Shown: piece by piece, positions 1 through 7,779 of the stretch
How positions within the stretch are numbered: the stretch's first letter is position 1
Layout of the letters: every line of letters begins with the position of its first letter
Source: Ferrovibrio sp.
GTDB taxonomy: Bacteria > Pseudomonadota > Alphaproteobacteria > Ferrovibrionales > Ferrovibrionaceae
NCBI RefSeq assembly: GCF_017994015.1
Contig: NZ_JAGOLP010000023.1
Location: 1 to 49,892 of the forward strand
Direction: 5' to 3'
DNA length: 49,892 nt
Made by a program: the position numbers and the translations under genes
Notes under the pieces: generated by a model
Databases searched by the model: none
What the model was told of the DNA's origin: nothing
What the model saw: the letters and a program-made list of their open reading frames with translations, nothing else

Positions 1-186
1 GAACAGGCCGATGGCGCCGCCGCCCAGGCAGAAGGTGCGGAAGGTGAAAACCGGAATTTCGTTCAGCGCCAGCTTCATGATCGGCCAGTTCAGGCCCCAG
101 AACAGCGTCAGCAGCGCCAGCAGGATCAGCGACGAGGTGGATAACGTGGCGCGCAGCGGGGCTGCTTTGGCGGCAGAATTGGTCAT
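1..186 (-). CDS. EamA/DMT-family transporter, N-terminal fragment
   Basis: The gene starts at an ATG on the minus strand (bases 186-184) and runs off the left edge, so only about 62 residues are visible. After a short polar N-terminus comes a hydrophobic helix (SLILLALLTLFWGLNWPIMK) followed by a second helix beginning FTFRTFCLGGG. The F-W-G-x-N-W-P-x-x-K pattern at the end of helix 1 is typical of EamA-type drug/metabolite transporters, which are inner-membrane proteins with ten helices. It lies 51 bp downstream of the arsC-like gene on the same strand and may be cotranscribed with it. The substrate cannot be told. Confidence 0.75.
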   Translation of the reverse strand, partial: MTNSAAKAAPLRATLSTSSLILLALLTLFWGLNWPIMKLALNEIPVFTFRTFCLGGGAIGLF

Positions 187-237
187 GAGGCGTGCGGCAT
201 TTCGTTATAATTGTTTGCACACACTCTATCGCCAATC

Positions 238-579
238 CTACAGGATGGCGAGCACTGCCTCCGGTGGCCGGCCCAGGGCGGCTTTGGCGCCATGCACAAA
301 AAGCGGCCGTTCAAGCGCCGCCGGATGCGCCGCCAGCGCCTGCAGCAGCGCAGCATCATCCAGCGTTGCCGGATCAATGCCGGCTTCGCGGGCTTCCTTG
401 CTGCGCACGATATCGCGCAGCGGCCGGCCCAGTTTTTTCACGATGGTGGCCAGGTCGGCGGCGCTGGGCGGCTGGCGCAGATACTCGATCACCTGCGGGC
501 TGACGCCCTGTTCGGCCAGCAAAGCCAGTGCCTGGCGTGATTTTGAACAACGCGGATTGTGGTAGAATTGCGACGGCAT
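238..579 (-). CDS. arsC: ArsC-family arsenate reductase (glutaredoxin type)
   Basis: This 113-residue protein has the usual length of the thioredoxin-fold ArsC family. The N-terminal motif YHNPRCSKSR carries the catalytic cysteine, and the family features LGRPLRDIVRSKE and the C-terminal ERPLFVHGAKAALGRP follow, supplying the arginines expected around the active site. Family members reduce arsenate with glutathione and glutaredoxin; some homologues (YfgD/YffB-like) have no proven arsenate activity. No arsR, arsB or acr3 gene is nearby, so a resistance role is uncertain. The gene is transcribed toward the DMT transporter and divergently from the ferritin-like gene at 652. Confidence 0.85.
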   Translation of the reverse strand: MPSQFYHNPRCSKSRQALALLAEQGVSPQVIEYLRQPPSAADLATIVKKLGRPLRDIVRSKEAREAGIDPATLDDAALLQALAAHPAALERPLFVHGAKAALGRPPEAVLAIL

Positions 580-651
580 GCCGGTTTCCGGGGAATTATT
601 CAGGTGGCCAGAATGATTGCATTTTCATGACCCCGGTTTAAATAGCAAGCC

Positions 652-1473
652 ATGGCGCGGCATTGGACCCTCGACGATATCCCCTGGCAGCTCTTCGATC
701 CCTCAAAAGTGGATGCGGATCTGCTGCGTGCGGTGAAGGCTGCCACCCTGGTGGAGCATAACGCCGAGGATTACGTCACCTATCTGTGCAACGTGTTTGG
801 CGACGATCCGGCCTTTCAGGCGGCGGCGCGGCAATGGGGCATTGAGGAAGAGCAGCATGGCCGCGCCCTGGCGCGTTGGTGCCAGCTGGCCGATCCGAGC
901 TTTGATCCGGCCCAGGCAATGGCGGATTTCCAGGCGCATTACCGCCTGCCGCTGGATGTGACCAATTCCGTGCGCGGCAGCCTGAATGGCGAATTGGTGG
1001 CGCGCTGCGTGGTGGAATGCGGCACCTCCAGCTTTTACAGCGCGATCCGCGATGCCACCCAGGAACCGGTGCTGAAACTGGTGGCGGCGAAGATTGCCGG
1101 CGATGAATTCCGCCATTTCAAGCTGTTTCTGGATCATCTCCAGCGCTATCAGGCCAGCCAGCCGATGAGCCGGCTGGCGCGGCTGCGCATCGCGCTGGGC
1201 CGCATCAACGAAACCTCGGATGACGAACTGGCCATGGCCTATTGGTGCGGCAATGGCCGCCAGGGTGGCTATGACCGCGCCCGCGAAAGTGCCGCCTATG
1301 CCTGGCGCGCCAGCCGGCTTTACCGCTTCGGCCATATCCAGCGCGGCCTCGGCATGGCGCTGAAAGCCTGCGGCTTTGATCCGCAGGGCCGGTTCAGCCA
1401 GCTTTTTGCCGCTTTGGGCTGGCGCCTGCTGCAATGGCGCACAAGGCGGCTGGCAATTCAACTAGCAGAATAG
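652..1473 (+). CDS. Ferritin-like diiron protein, function unknown
   Basis: This is a 273-residue, mostly helical, soluble protein. Candidate diiron ligands follow the ferritin/acyl-ACP-desaturase pattern: E35, E66-x-x-H69 (in GIEEEQHGRAL), E122 (in VVECGTSSFYS) and E152-x-x-H155 (in GDEFRHFKLFLDHL). Two ExxH pairs on successive helices indicate a carboxylate-bridged diiron site. The C-terminal third (from about residue 180) is Arg-rich and unassigned. It stands alone, divergent from arsC across 72 bp. No ribosome-binding site is evident; an AT-rich stretch (TAAATA, 639-644) ends 7 nt before the ATG, as at other putative leaderless genes here. It could be an oxidase, hydroxylase or iron-handling protein. 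Confidence 0.75.
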   Translation: MARHWTLDDIPWQLFDPSKVDADLLRAVKAATLVEHNAEDYVTYLCNVFGDDPAFQAAARQWGIEEEQHGRALARWCQLADPSFDPAQAMADFQAHYRLPLDVTNSVRGSLNGELVARCVVECGTSSFYSAIRDATQEPVLKLVAAKIAGDEFRHFKLFLDHLQRYQASQPMSRLARLRIALGRINETSDDELAMAYWCGNGRQGGYDRARESAAYAWRASRLYRFGHIQRGLGMALKACGFDPQGRFSQLFAALGWRLLQWRTRRLAIQLAE

Positions 1474-1509
1474 ATAAGATTTCCACTGATCTACTTGCAG
1501 GCCTATGCG

Positions 1510-1515
1510 TATAAT
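1510..1515 (+). promoter_or_regulatory. Putative -10 box of a leaderless PAS gene
   Basis: A perfect TATAAT hexamer ends 5 nt before the ATG at 1521, so transcription would start at or next to the A of the start codon. There is no Shine-Dalgarno sequence in between and no convincing -35 hexamer. The same geometry recurs at several other genes of this window. Confidence 0.45.
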
Positions 1516-1520
1516 GGCCC

Positions 1521-2015
1521 ATGCCGCGCCATTTCACTGTCATCACAGAAGCTGAAGCTGATCCCCGCCTGCGCCGCCTGCTGGCTTTCTGGCGCCAATC
1601 GGCCGGCACACGCAGCTATCCCGGCCGCGCCGCGGTTGATCCGCTGCAATTGAAGGAGCTGCTCGGCCGGCTGGTGCTGGTGGATGCGGTGGATCAGGGC
1701 CCGCCCTCTGCCGATCCAGGTCGCCCGGTGCGGTTCCGTTACCGCCTGTTCGGCACCGGCTACACATTTTATCATAACCGCGACATGACCGGAAAATGGG
1801 TCGATGAAGTGGCCGAGCCGACTTTCCGCGACGATCTGCTGGAGGTTTATGCCCTGGCGGTAACGCAAGGGAAACCCGGCTTCTATGCCTATGATTATAT
1901 CGTCGACAGCTACCGGCATCGTTTCCAGGCTGCGCTACTGCCGCTGGCCGAGGATGGCAGCAAGGTGGATATGGTGCTGACCTGCGCCGTGCCGCTCGAT
2001 TCGGAATCGCCTTAG
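1521..2015 (+). CDS. PAS_5-family PAS domain protein (copy 1)
   Basis: This 164-residue protein resembles the PAS_5 (DUF1488-like) proteins common in alphaproteobacteria: an N-terminal segment with FWRQSAGTRSYPGRAAVDPL, then LLGRLVLVDAV, then the core RYRLFGTGYTFYHNRDMTGK, and a C-terminal YDYIVDSYRHRFQAALLPL beta section. The PAS fold fills the whole protein and no output domain is attached, so it would act by protein-protein contact if it signals. A very similar gene follows after 15 bp. A TATAAT directly upstream of the ATG suggests leaderless transcription. The ligand and partner are unknown. Confidence 0.7.
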   Translation: MPRHFTVITEAEADPRLRRLLAFWRQSAGTRSYPGRAAVDPLQLKELLGRLVLVDAVDQGPPSADPGRPVRFRYRLFGTGYTFYHNRDMTGKWVDEVAEPTFRDDLLEVYALAVTQGKPGFYAYDYIVDSYRHRFQAALLPLAEDGSKVDMVLTCAVPLDSESP

Positions 2016-2030
2016 CGCTACTCTGTGGCG

Positions 2031-2504
2031 ATGGAAACGCCAAAGCATATCCAGTCCGTTCCGGCGCTGGAGCTGGAGCCGCAACTGACCAATCTGGTGC
2101 AGTATTGGCGCGGCAAGGGGCGCGATGGGCGGCTGCCGGCGCGTGCCGACATTGATCCGCTGGATTTCCGCAATCTGCTCGGCCGCGTGTTATTGGTGGA
2201 TGTGCTGCGCGAGAGCGGCGCGCTGCGCTATCGCTATCGCCTGTTCGGCACCGAATTCTATTTCTACCATGGCGCCGACCTGACCGGGCGTTATCTGGAT
2301 GCCATCGCCAATGCCGAATTCCGCGCCGAATTGCTGGCGCAATATGATGCGGCGGTGGCAACGCGGCAGCCGCAATACATGACCTATGATTACATCGTGG
2401 AAGCCGAACGGCATCGTTTCCACGCCGTGCTGCTGCCGCTGGCCAATGACGGCGAAACCGTGGATATGGTGCTGGGCTGCGGCGTGCGCGTCGCCGTGTT
2501 GTAG
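2031..2504 (+). CDS. PAS_5-family PAS domain protein (copy 2)
   Basis: This protein of about 157 residues is clearly paralogous to the preceding one: it shares the D-P-L-x-x-x-x-L-L-G-R, YRYRLFGTEFYFYH, TYDYIVEAERHRFHAVLLPL and VDMVLGCGV segments in the same order. I chose the ATG at 2031 over the in-frame GTG at 2025 because TACTCT (2019-2024) ends 6 nt before that ATG, repeating the -10-to-ATG spacing seen elsewhere here. The pair probably arose by tandem duplication and then diverged, mostly at the N-terminus. It ends 6 bp before the convergent alpha/beta hydrolase. No output domain is present. Confidence 0.7.
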   Translation: METPKHIQSVPALELEPQLTNLVQYWRGKGRDGRLPARADIDPLDFRNLLGRVLLVDVLRESGALRYRYRLFGTEFYFYHGADLTGRYLDAIANAEFRAELLAQYDAAVATRQPQYMTYDYIVEAERHRFHAVLLPLANDGETVDMVLGCGVRVAVL

Positions 2505-2510
2505 CCTGCT

Positions 2511-3299
2511 CTATTCCGCCGGCGGCAAGTCCGCCAGCCAGTCGGCGCAAGCCTGGAACAAAGCCGCTTCACGCGGTTCGCCGAACAGGAAATGACTCAT
2601 GCCCGGCATTTCGCGAAACACCGCGCGGCCGGGATATTTGCCGGCAATGGCGCGGCCTGTGGCGGCCGGCGTCACCTGATCGTCGCTGCCGGTCAGCACC
2701 AGCAGCGGGCAGCGCACCCGATGGAAACTGACATGGCTGGCGGCATGCCAGTCAAGCCACCACAGCATCGCCTCGAAGATGGCGCGGCCGGATTCCGGCA
2801 CCAGCCGGGTGCAGGCATCGCGCTGCAAGGCCGGCGGCAGTTTGTCCATGGAATATTGCACCGCCAGCGCCGCATCGGGCGGCAGCGGTTTGCGCCAGAT
2901 GGCACCGCCCTGTAGCAGCATGTTCACCCCGGTGCCCACTTCATGCAGGCTGCCGGGCAGCACACCCCAGGGCGCTACCGGGGCCAGCAGGATGGCGGCA
3001 CGACACAGGTCACGGGCGGCCAGTTGCTGCGCCAGCAGGCCGCCCAGCGAATGGCCGATCAGCACCGGCTTCTGTGGCAGGCGGGCGATTTCGGCTTCCA
3101 GGGCTTCGCGATATTCCGCCAGGCCGTGCCGCGCCAGATCGGCATCCGGGCTGGCGCCGGCCTGTTCCGGGCCATGCAGCGGCAGGTCGGGGGCATGGGT
3201 GCGCCAGCCGAGATGGCTGAGCTGGGCGCGCAGCCGCTCAAACACCCAGCCGCCAACAAAGGCGCCGTGCAGCAGCAGAATGTCGCCGCGCTGGCTCAT
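2511..3299 (-). CDS. Alpha/beta hydrolase
   Basis: This 262-residue protein has the alpha/beta hydrolase fold: an oxyanion-hole segment near the start (LLLHGAFVGGWVFERL), the nucleophile elbow GHSLGG, an acid candidate in the LVLTGSDDQVTP segment and the catalytic His in MPGMSHFLFGEP close to the C-terminus. The family includes esterases, lipases and small-molecule hydrolases; nothing here identifies the substrate. It is the last gene of the rppH-containing run on the minus strand. There is no clear ribosome-binding site. The start codon overlaps the stop of a 5-codon mini-ORF in a 14-bp tandem repeat, so translation is probably coupled to rppH. Confidence 0.85.
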   Translation of the reverse strand: MSQRGDILLLHGAFVGGWVFERLRAQLSHLGWRTHAPDLPLHGPEQAGASPDADLARHGLAEYREALEAEIARLPQKPVLIGHSLGGLLAQQLAARDLCRAAILLAPVAPWGVLPGSLHEVGTGVNMLLQGGAIWRKPLPPDAALAVQYSMDKLPPALQRDACTRLVPESGRAIFEAMLWWLDWHAASHVSFHRVRCPLLVLTGSDDQVTPAATGRAIAGKYPGRAVFREMPGMSHFLFGEPREAALFQACADWLADLPPAE

Positions 3300-3327
3300 G
3301 CTATGGGGCTCATGCTATGGGGCTCAC
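3293..3327 (-). repeat. 14-bp tandem repeat forming chained stop/start codons
   Basis: The unit GGCTCATGCTATGG (plus strand) occurs twice in full (3293-3306, 3307-3320) and once in part (3321-3327). Read on the minus strand, each unit is a 5-codon ORF (ATG or GTG, AGC, CCC, ATA, GCA, TGA) whose TGA overlaps the next start as ATGA. The first unit's GTG overlaps the rppH stop (GTGA), and the last TGA overlaps the hydrolase ATG. The repeat thus multiplies one termination-reinitiation junction. It probably arose by slippage; whether the mini-ORFs are translated is unknown. Confidence 0.8.
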
Positions 3328-3803
3328 GTTTTCACATAGCCTTTGAATTCGGCCAGGATGGCTTGGTAGATCGGGCGTTTGAACGGCACGATCAGGTCGG
3401 GCAGGTCGGAGAAGCGCGCCCATTTCCAGGCATCGAATTCGGGATGTGCGGTCTGGATGTTGATCACATCCTCGTCGCCGATCAGGCGGCAGAGATACCA
3501 TTTCTGCTTCTGGCCACGATACTGGCCTTTCCATACCTTGGCGGCCAGGTCGGGCGGCAGGTCGTAGCTCAGCCAGTCGCGGCTTTCGGCAATGATCGCG
3601 GTGCGTGCCGGCGGCACGCCGATTTCCTCCTCCAGCTCACGCAACGCGGTCTGGCGCGGGTCTTCGCCCGGATCGATGCCGCCCTGCGGCATCTGCCAGG
3701 CTTCGGCGGTCTGATCGATGCGGCGGCCAACAAACACCATGTCGGCTTCATTCAGCAGCGCAATGCCAACGCCGAGGCGATAGGGACGGACAGGCTCGCT
3801 CAT
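3324..3803 (-). CDS. rppH: RNA pyrophosphohydrolase RppH
   Basis: This 159-residue Nudix hydrolase removes pyrophosphate from the 5' end of triphosphorylated RNA and thereby triggers decay in the cytoplasm. The RppH hallmarks are present: RLGVGIALLNEADMVFVGRR at the start, WQMPQGGIDPGEDP leading into the Nudix box (RELEEEIGV), and the later segments YRGQKQKWYLCRL and EFDAWKW. A longer in-frame start exists at 3953, but it overlaps the upstream gene; the ATG at 3803 has GGAG about 10 nt before it and gives the family length. It follows the polysaccharide deacetylase gene after 7 bp, the usual alphaproteobacterial order. Confidence 0.95.
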   Translation of the reverse strand: MSEPVRPYRLGVGIALLNEADMVFVGRRIDQTAEAWQMPQGGIDPGEDPRQTALRELEEEIGVPPARTAIIAESRDWLSYDLPPDLAAKVWKGQYRGQKQKWYLCRLIGDEDVINIQTAHPEFDAWKWARFSDLPDLIVPFKRPIYQAILAEFKGYVKT

Positions 3804-3810
3804 GGCTATT

Positions 3811-5169
3811 TCACTCCGGTGTCTGGCGGTTGACGATGGCCGAAACCGGGGCAAGCGCAATACTCTTGCTGCCGATGGTTTTGCTCCAGGCCAGCAGGCG
3901 GTCCAGCGTGATCGGATAGGGCTGGGCAAAACCCAGCGCCACGCCGGTGCCACGCGCCAGCCGCTCCAGTTCCTCCAGCCGTGATTCGATCACCGGCCCG
4001 GTCGGCTGCTGGTCGATCTGGCGGTTGCCGATGGCATACACACCGCCGGCCTCGCGCACGCTGCGCGCCGCCACCGAACGCGGCGCGGTGCGCGCATCCA
4101 CAAACAGCAGGCCACGATTTTTCAGGGTCTGCGCCACATAACGCATATGTTCCGGGCTGGAGGTGTATTTCGCGCCCATGAAATTGGTGAAGCCGATATA
4201 GCCCGGCACCCGCGCCAGCGACCAATCCAGCCGGCGCATATTCTCGCCTTCGGTCAAGGTGGTGAGCAGGGTATATGGCCCCGGATCGTTGGCCGGATAG
4301 TCAAATGGTTCCATCGGCAATTGCAGCAGCACTTCATGGCCGCGACTGCGGGCATATTCCACCTGCTGCGCCAGGTTCGGCGCATGCGGATTGAAAGCAA
4401 AGCTGATCGCCGGCGGCAGCAATTCGGCGGCCTTGGTGGTCAGGGTCTGGTTCAGGCCCAGATCGCCCAGCACAATCGCCAGGCGCGGCCGGTCAGCCGG
4501 TTCGTCATAGGGCCGCGCATAGGCGCGCCAGGGCTGGCGGCCGTCACTGCCGATTTTCGGCACCTGCCCGGCTGGCGTGGCTTCCACCAGCAACGGGTCG
4601 GGTGCCACCAGCAGGCCGCTGGGCAGGTAATTGGCGCTGTCGGCCGCCGGTTTACTTTGGCCCTCGCCGGCTTTCTGCTCCGGCGCCAGTTTGGCCTCTG
4701 GCGGCAGGGTCAGGCGCGACACGCCGATCACCACTTCCGAGCCGGGCAGCGATACCAGCGACTGGCTGCTCACCGCCAGCCATACAATCAGGCTGATAAA
4801 GCCGCCGAGAAACAGCGTCCAGGCCAGCACCAGCAGGCGGCGATTCACGGTCGGCAGGTCGCCGCGCAGGAAACTCGGCCACAGCACCAGGCCGATCAGG
4901 CTGAAAACCCGGCCCAGCTTGTGCTTGAAGCCCTCGCGGCGCGGCGGCGGGGCCATCGGTTCGCCATAACCGCCCAGATCGCCCATATCGGCATCGGGAT
5001 CCAGGCCGGCACCGGCATCCTGCTGGTGCAGCATGTCGGCAAAATTATCCTCCGCCGGCTGCTGGCGGCGCCGCTTGAACGGTGCCAGCAGGCGCCCGAG
5101 CAGGCCGGCCCGGCCCGGCTCGCCCGCCGGCGGCAGGGCGCGGTCTTCCGGGTCGGCCTGAAGCGTCAC
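3811..5169 (-). CDS. Divergent polysaccharide deacetylase (YibQ-like), membrane-anchored
   Basis: This 452-residue protein has about 95 cytoplasmic polar residues, one membrane span near residues 110-132 (LLVLAWTLFLGGFISLIVWL), then a periplasmic domain beginning around RLAIVLGDLGLNQTLT. The downstream segments ISFAFNPHAPN, GHEVLLQLPMEP, GFTNFMGAKYTSSPEHM and LLFVDARTAP are those of the divergent polysaccharide deacetylase (DUF610) family of NodB-like folds; catalysis has not been established for most members. The GTG start overlaps the ctpA stop (GTGA, 4 bp), indicating translational coupling. Placement after envC and ctpA suggests a role in the cell envelope. Confidence 0.88.
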   Translation of the reverse strand: MTLQADPEDRALPPAGEPGRAGLLGRLLAPFKRRRQQPAEDNFADMLHQQDAGAGLDPDADMGDLGGYGEPMAPPPRREGFKHKLGRVFSLIGLVLWPSFLRGDLPTVNRRLLVLAWTLFLGGFISLIVWLAVSSQSLVSLPGSEVVIGVSRLTLPPEAKLAPEQKAGEGQSKPAADSANYLPSGLLVAPDPLLVEATPAGQVPKIGSDGRQPWRAYARPYDEPADRPRLAIVLGDLGLNQTLTTKAAELLPPAISFAFNPHAPNLAQQVEYARSRGHEVLLQLPMEPFDYPANDPGPYTLLTTLTEGENMRRLDWSLARVPGYIGFTNFMGAKYTSSPEHMRYVAQTLKNRGLLFVDARTAPRSVAARSVREAGGVYAIGNRQIDQQPTGPVIESRLEELERLARGTGVALGFAQPYPITLDRLLAWSKTIGSKSIALAPVSAIVNRQTPE

Positions 5170-6512
5170 TTCTTGGCGGTCGATTTCGGCGGCGCGCGCA
5201 GCAATTCCAGCGCCGCCTGCAACACCACGTCCTGGGCGCCCTCTTCCGGCTTCATGCTGGTGGCCGGCGCGGTCGGCGTGGCCGGATTGCCGGCATCGCC
5301 CGGTTTGCCAGTTTCGGCCGGCTTGGCCGCCGGTGCCTCATCCTCGGTCTCGCGATGGCCGTTCAATTCCCGCCGCGCCTTCAGCGCTGCGGCAATCTGG
5401 CGGTCGCGGTCACTCCACACTTCCACATCCGGCGCAATGCCGGTCTTGTCGATGGAGCGGCCCGAAGGCGTGAAATAGCCGGCTGTGGTCAGCTTCATGC
5501 CGCCAAATTCGCCCAGCGGGATCATGGTTTGCACCAGGCCCTTGCCGAAGGTGGTGTTGCCCACCAGCACGGCCCGATGATGATCCTGCAAGGCGCCGGC
5601 AACAATTTCCGAAGCCGAGGCCGAGCCGCCATTGATCAGCACCGCAATCGGCTTGCCATCGGTAACGTCGCCGCGCTTGGCATTGACGCGCTGGCCCTCA
5701 TCGGCATTCGGCCTGAGCGAACGGGTCGAGACGATTTCACCCTGATTGAGGAAACTGTCGGAAACCGAAATGGCCTGATCCAGCAGGCCGCCCGGATTGT
5801 CGCGCAGATCGATGACATAGCCCTTGAGATTGGGGCCGATTTCCTGCTTCAGCCGTTCAATCGCCGCCACCATGTCCTGGGTGGTATGCTCGTTGAAGGA
5901 AGACAGGCGCAGATAGGCCACGTCATCCTCGCGCCGGCTGCGCACCACGCGGGTTTTGATCACGGCGCGGATCACCGATACATCCAGCGGCTTGGCGCTG
6001 GCATCCGAGCCGCGCCGCACCGTCAGCACAATCTTGCTGTTGGGCGCGCCGCGCATCTTCTCGATGGCTTCCTGCAAGGTCTTGCCCAGCACCGGATCGC
6101 CATCCAGATGGGTGATGATGTCGCCCGGCAGCATGCCGGCGCGCTGCGCCGGGGTGTCGTCAATCGGCGACACCACCTTGACCAAGCCATTCTCCATGGT
6201 CACTTCCAGGCCCAGGCCGCCGAATTCGCCACGGGTCTGCACGCGGGCTTCCTGGAAGCTGCGCGGCGGCATGTAGATCGAATACGGGTCGAGCGAGGTG
6301 AGCATGCCGTTGATGGCATTCTCCATAAGCTGCTCGTCCTTGGTTTCCTTGTAATAGTCGTTGCGCACGCGCTCAAAAATCTCGCCGAAGAGATTGAGCT
6401 GCTTGTAGGTGTCGCTGCTTTGCAGGCCACCCACCTTGTTCGGCGCCGCAAAAAGCGCCACCGAACCCATCAGCGCAAAAGCGCAGACGCCGCCGAGGAG
6501 GAAATTGCGCAT
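5166..6512 (-). CDS. ctpA: S41-family C-terminal processing peptidase
   Basis: This 448-residue periplasmic serine protease starts with a signal sequence (residues 1-22, ending FAAP). A PDZ domain covers about residues 95-170 (GGLGLEVTMENG to TVRRG) and the S41 catalytic domain follows. The Ser-Lys dyad is visible as S299 in NGGSASASEIVAGAL and K324 in GNTTFGKGLVQT, exactly 25 residues apart as in Tsp/Prc. The C-terminal 70 residues are Ala/Pro-rich linker. Carboxy-terminal proteases degrade or mature envelope proteins, including peptidoglycan hydrolases, which fits the upstream envC. It begins 1 bp after the envC stop and overlaps the next gene by 4 bp. Confidence 0.94.
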   Translation of the reverse strand: MRNFLLGGVCAFALMGSVALFAAPNKVGGLQSSDTYKQLNLFGEIFERVRNDYYKETKDEQLMENAINGMLTSLDPYSIYMPPRSFQEARVQTRGEFGGLGLEVTMENGLVKVVSPIDDTPAQRAGMLPGDIITHLDGDPVLGKTLQEAIEKMRGAPNSKIVLTVRRGSDASAKPLDVSVIRAVIKTRVVRSRREDDVAYLRLSSFNEHTTQDMVAAIERLKQEIGPNLKGYVIDLRDNPGGLLDQAISVSDSFLNQGEIVSTRSLRPNADEGQRVNAKRGDVTDGKPIAVLINGGSASASEIVAGALQDHHRAVLVGNTTFGKGLVQTMIPLGEFGGMKLTTAGYFTPSGRSIDKTGIAPDVEVWSDRDRQIAAALKARRELNGHRETEDEAPAAKPAETGKPGDAGNPATPTAPATSMKPEEGAQDVVLQAALELLRAPPKSTAKK

Positions 6513-6513
6513 G

Positions 6514-7779
6514 TCAGCCGCTCACCTTTCTGTCGCCTGCGGCCAGCCAGGGCAGAGGGTTGACTGGTTCACCCTTGCGCCGCAATTCAAGATATAGAAC
6601 CGGCTTGTCGTCATGCCCAGAGGCATCCTTGGGAATATCCCTCGGATTATCCCTGGCACCGTCGCCGCCCATGCGGCCTACCGGCTCGCCGGCCAGTACC
6701 GACTGGCCCACGGCGCGGTCAATGCGCCCGAAACCAGCCAGCAATGAATGATATCCACCGCCATGCGCGATTATCAATAGCTGTCCATAGCCCCGGAAGG
6801 GTCCGGCGAACATCACTTTGCCGTCAGCCGGCGCCACCACCTGGCCGCCGCCGCGGGTTTCGATGCGGATGCCGCGCAGCACCACGCCGCTGCCATCCTG
6901 CTCGCCATAACGCCCCACCACGCGGCCGCGCGCCGGCAGGGCGGCGCTGCCTTCCAGCGCGGCGTAATTGTCGTTTGGTCCCGCGCCAGGGTTGGTTCCG
7001 GGGCGCCTGCCCCGGTTTTCCGCCTCTTTTGCGGCGCGGGCGCGGGCTTCGGCCTCGCGCTTTTCCTGTTCCAGCAGGCGATCCACCAGGGCGCGCAGGT
7101 CCTTGGCCTGTCCTGCCAGGCGGCTGGCGCGCTCACGTTCGGCGCTGCGTTCTTCCTGGGTCTGGGCCACTTCGGCGGCGGTTTCGGCCTGCAACTGCTC
7201 CAGCTCGCGCCGCTCGGCATCCAGTTTGGCGATGGCGCCGCCAAGCTGGCGTTGTTCGGCGGCAATGCCGCTGCGCAGCCGGCCAAGCCGCTCCAGCTCG
7301 GTTTTCAGGCTGGCGGCGCGGCTTTCAATCTCCGGCACCAGGGCGGCGATAAGCTGGCTCGCCCGCACCATGTCCAGCGCCGAACCCGGCGCCAGCACCA
7401 TGGCTTCCGGCGGCTGCCGGCTCAGCCGCGCCAGACTGGACAGGGTCTGGGCCAGTTCCTCGCGCCGGCTGTCAAAATCCGCCGCCGCCCGGGCTTCCTC
7501 GGCCAGCAGCAGGGCCAGCTGCTCCTCGCTGCGTGAAACCGCGTCTTCCTGGGCTTGCAGCTTGCGCGCCGCCAGCACCAGCCGGCGGCGCAATTCCTGC
7601 GCCTTCTGCGCCAGCTTGGCACCCTCGCGGTCCAGTTCGCGCTGGCGTTCGCGGCTTTCCCTCAGCTGCTTCTGCACTTCCTCAAGCTGCTGCTGCGGCC
7701 GCGCCGGATCGGGCGCGGCGAGCGCTTGGCCATTCCAGGCCAGCAGGCCCGATAGCAGCAGGATCAGGCGCTTAGGCAC
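6514..7779 (-). CDS. envC: Murein hydrolase activator EnvC family (LytM domain)
   Basis: This 421-residue exported protein has a signal peptide (LILLLSGLLAWNGQALAAPD), a coiled-coil region over roughly residues 25-250 that is rich in Glu, Arg and Gln, a Gly/Pro linker (GRRPGTNPGAGPNDN) and a C-terminal LytM/M23 domain. That domain keeps the fold (GGQVVAPADGKVMFAGPFRG, GGYHSLLAGFGRID, LYLELRRKGEPVNP) but lacks the first HxxxD and the HxH zinc ligands, as in EnvC, so it should activate amidases rather than cut peptidoglycan. The GTG start overlaps gpmI by 8 bp. It probably works at the division septum together with ftsE/ftsX products, whose genes lie at 48-49.6 kb. Confidence 0.9.
   Translation of the reverse strand: MPKRLILLLSGLLAWNGQALAAPDPARPQQQLEEVQKQLRESRERQRELDREGAKLAQKAQELRRRLVLAARKLQAQEDAVSRSEEQLALLLAEEARAAADFDSRREELAQTLSSLARLSRQPPEAMVLAPGSALDMVRASQLIAALVPEIESRAASLKTELERLGRLRSGIAAEQRQLGGAIAKLDAERRELEQLQAETAAEVAQTQEERSAERERASRLAGQAKDLRALVDRLLEQEKREAEARARAAKEAENRGRRPGTNPGAGPNDNYAALEGSAALPARGRVVGRYGEQDGSGVVLRGIRIETRGGGQVVAPADGKVMFAGPFRGYGQLLIIAHGGGYHSLLAGFGRIDRAVGQSVLAGEPVGRMGGDGARDNPRDIPKDASGHDDKPVLYLELRRKGEPVNPLPWLAAGDRKVSG

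Noticed and set aside
4147..6563. Long plus-strand open frames opposite the polysaccharide deacetylase and ctpA genes
   Set aside because: The minus-strand genes carry clear domains and overlapping start/stop coupling; the opposite frames are His/Gln/Arg-rich shadows.
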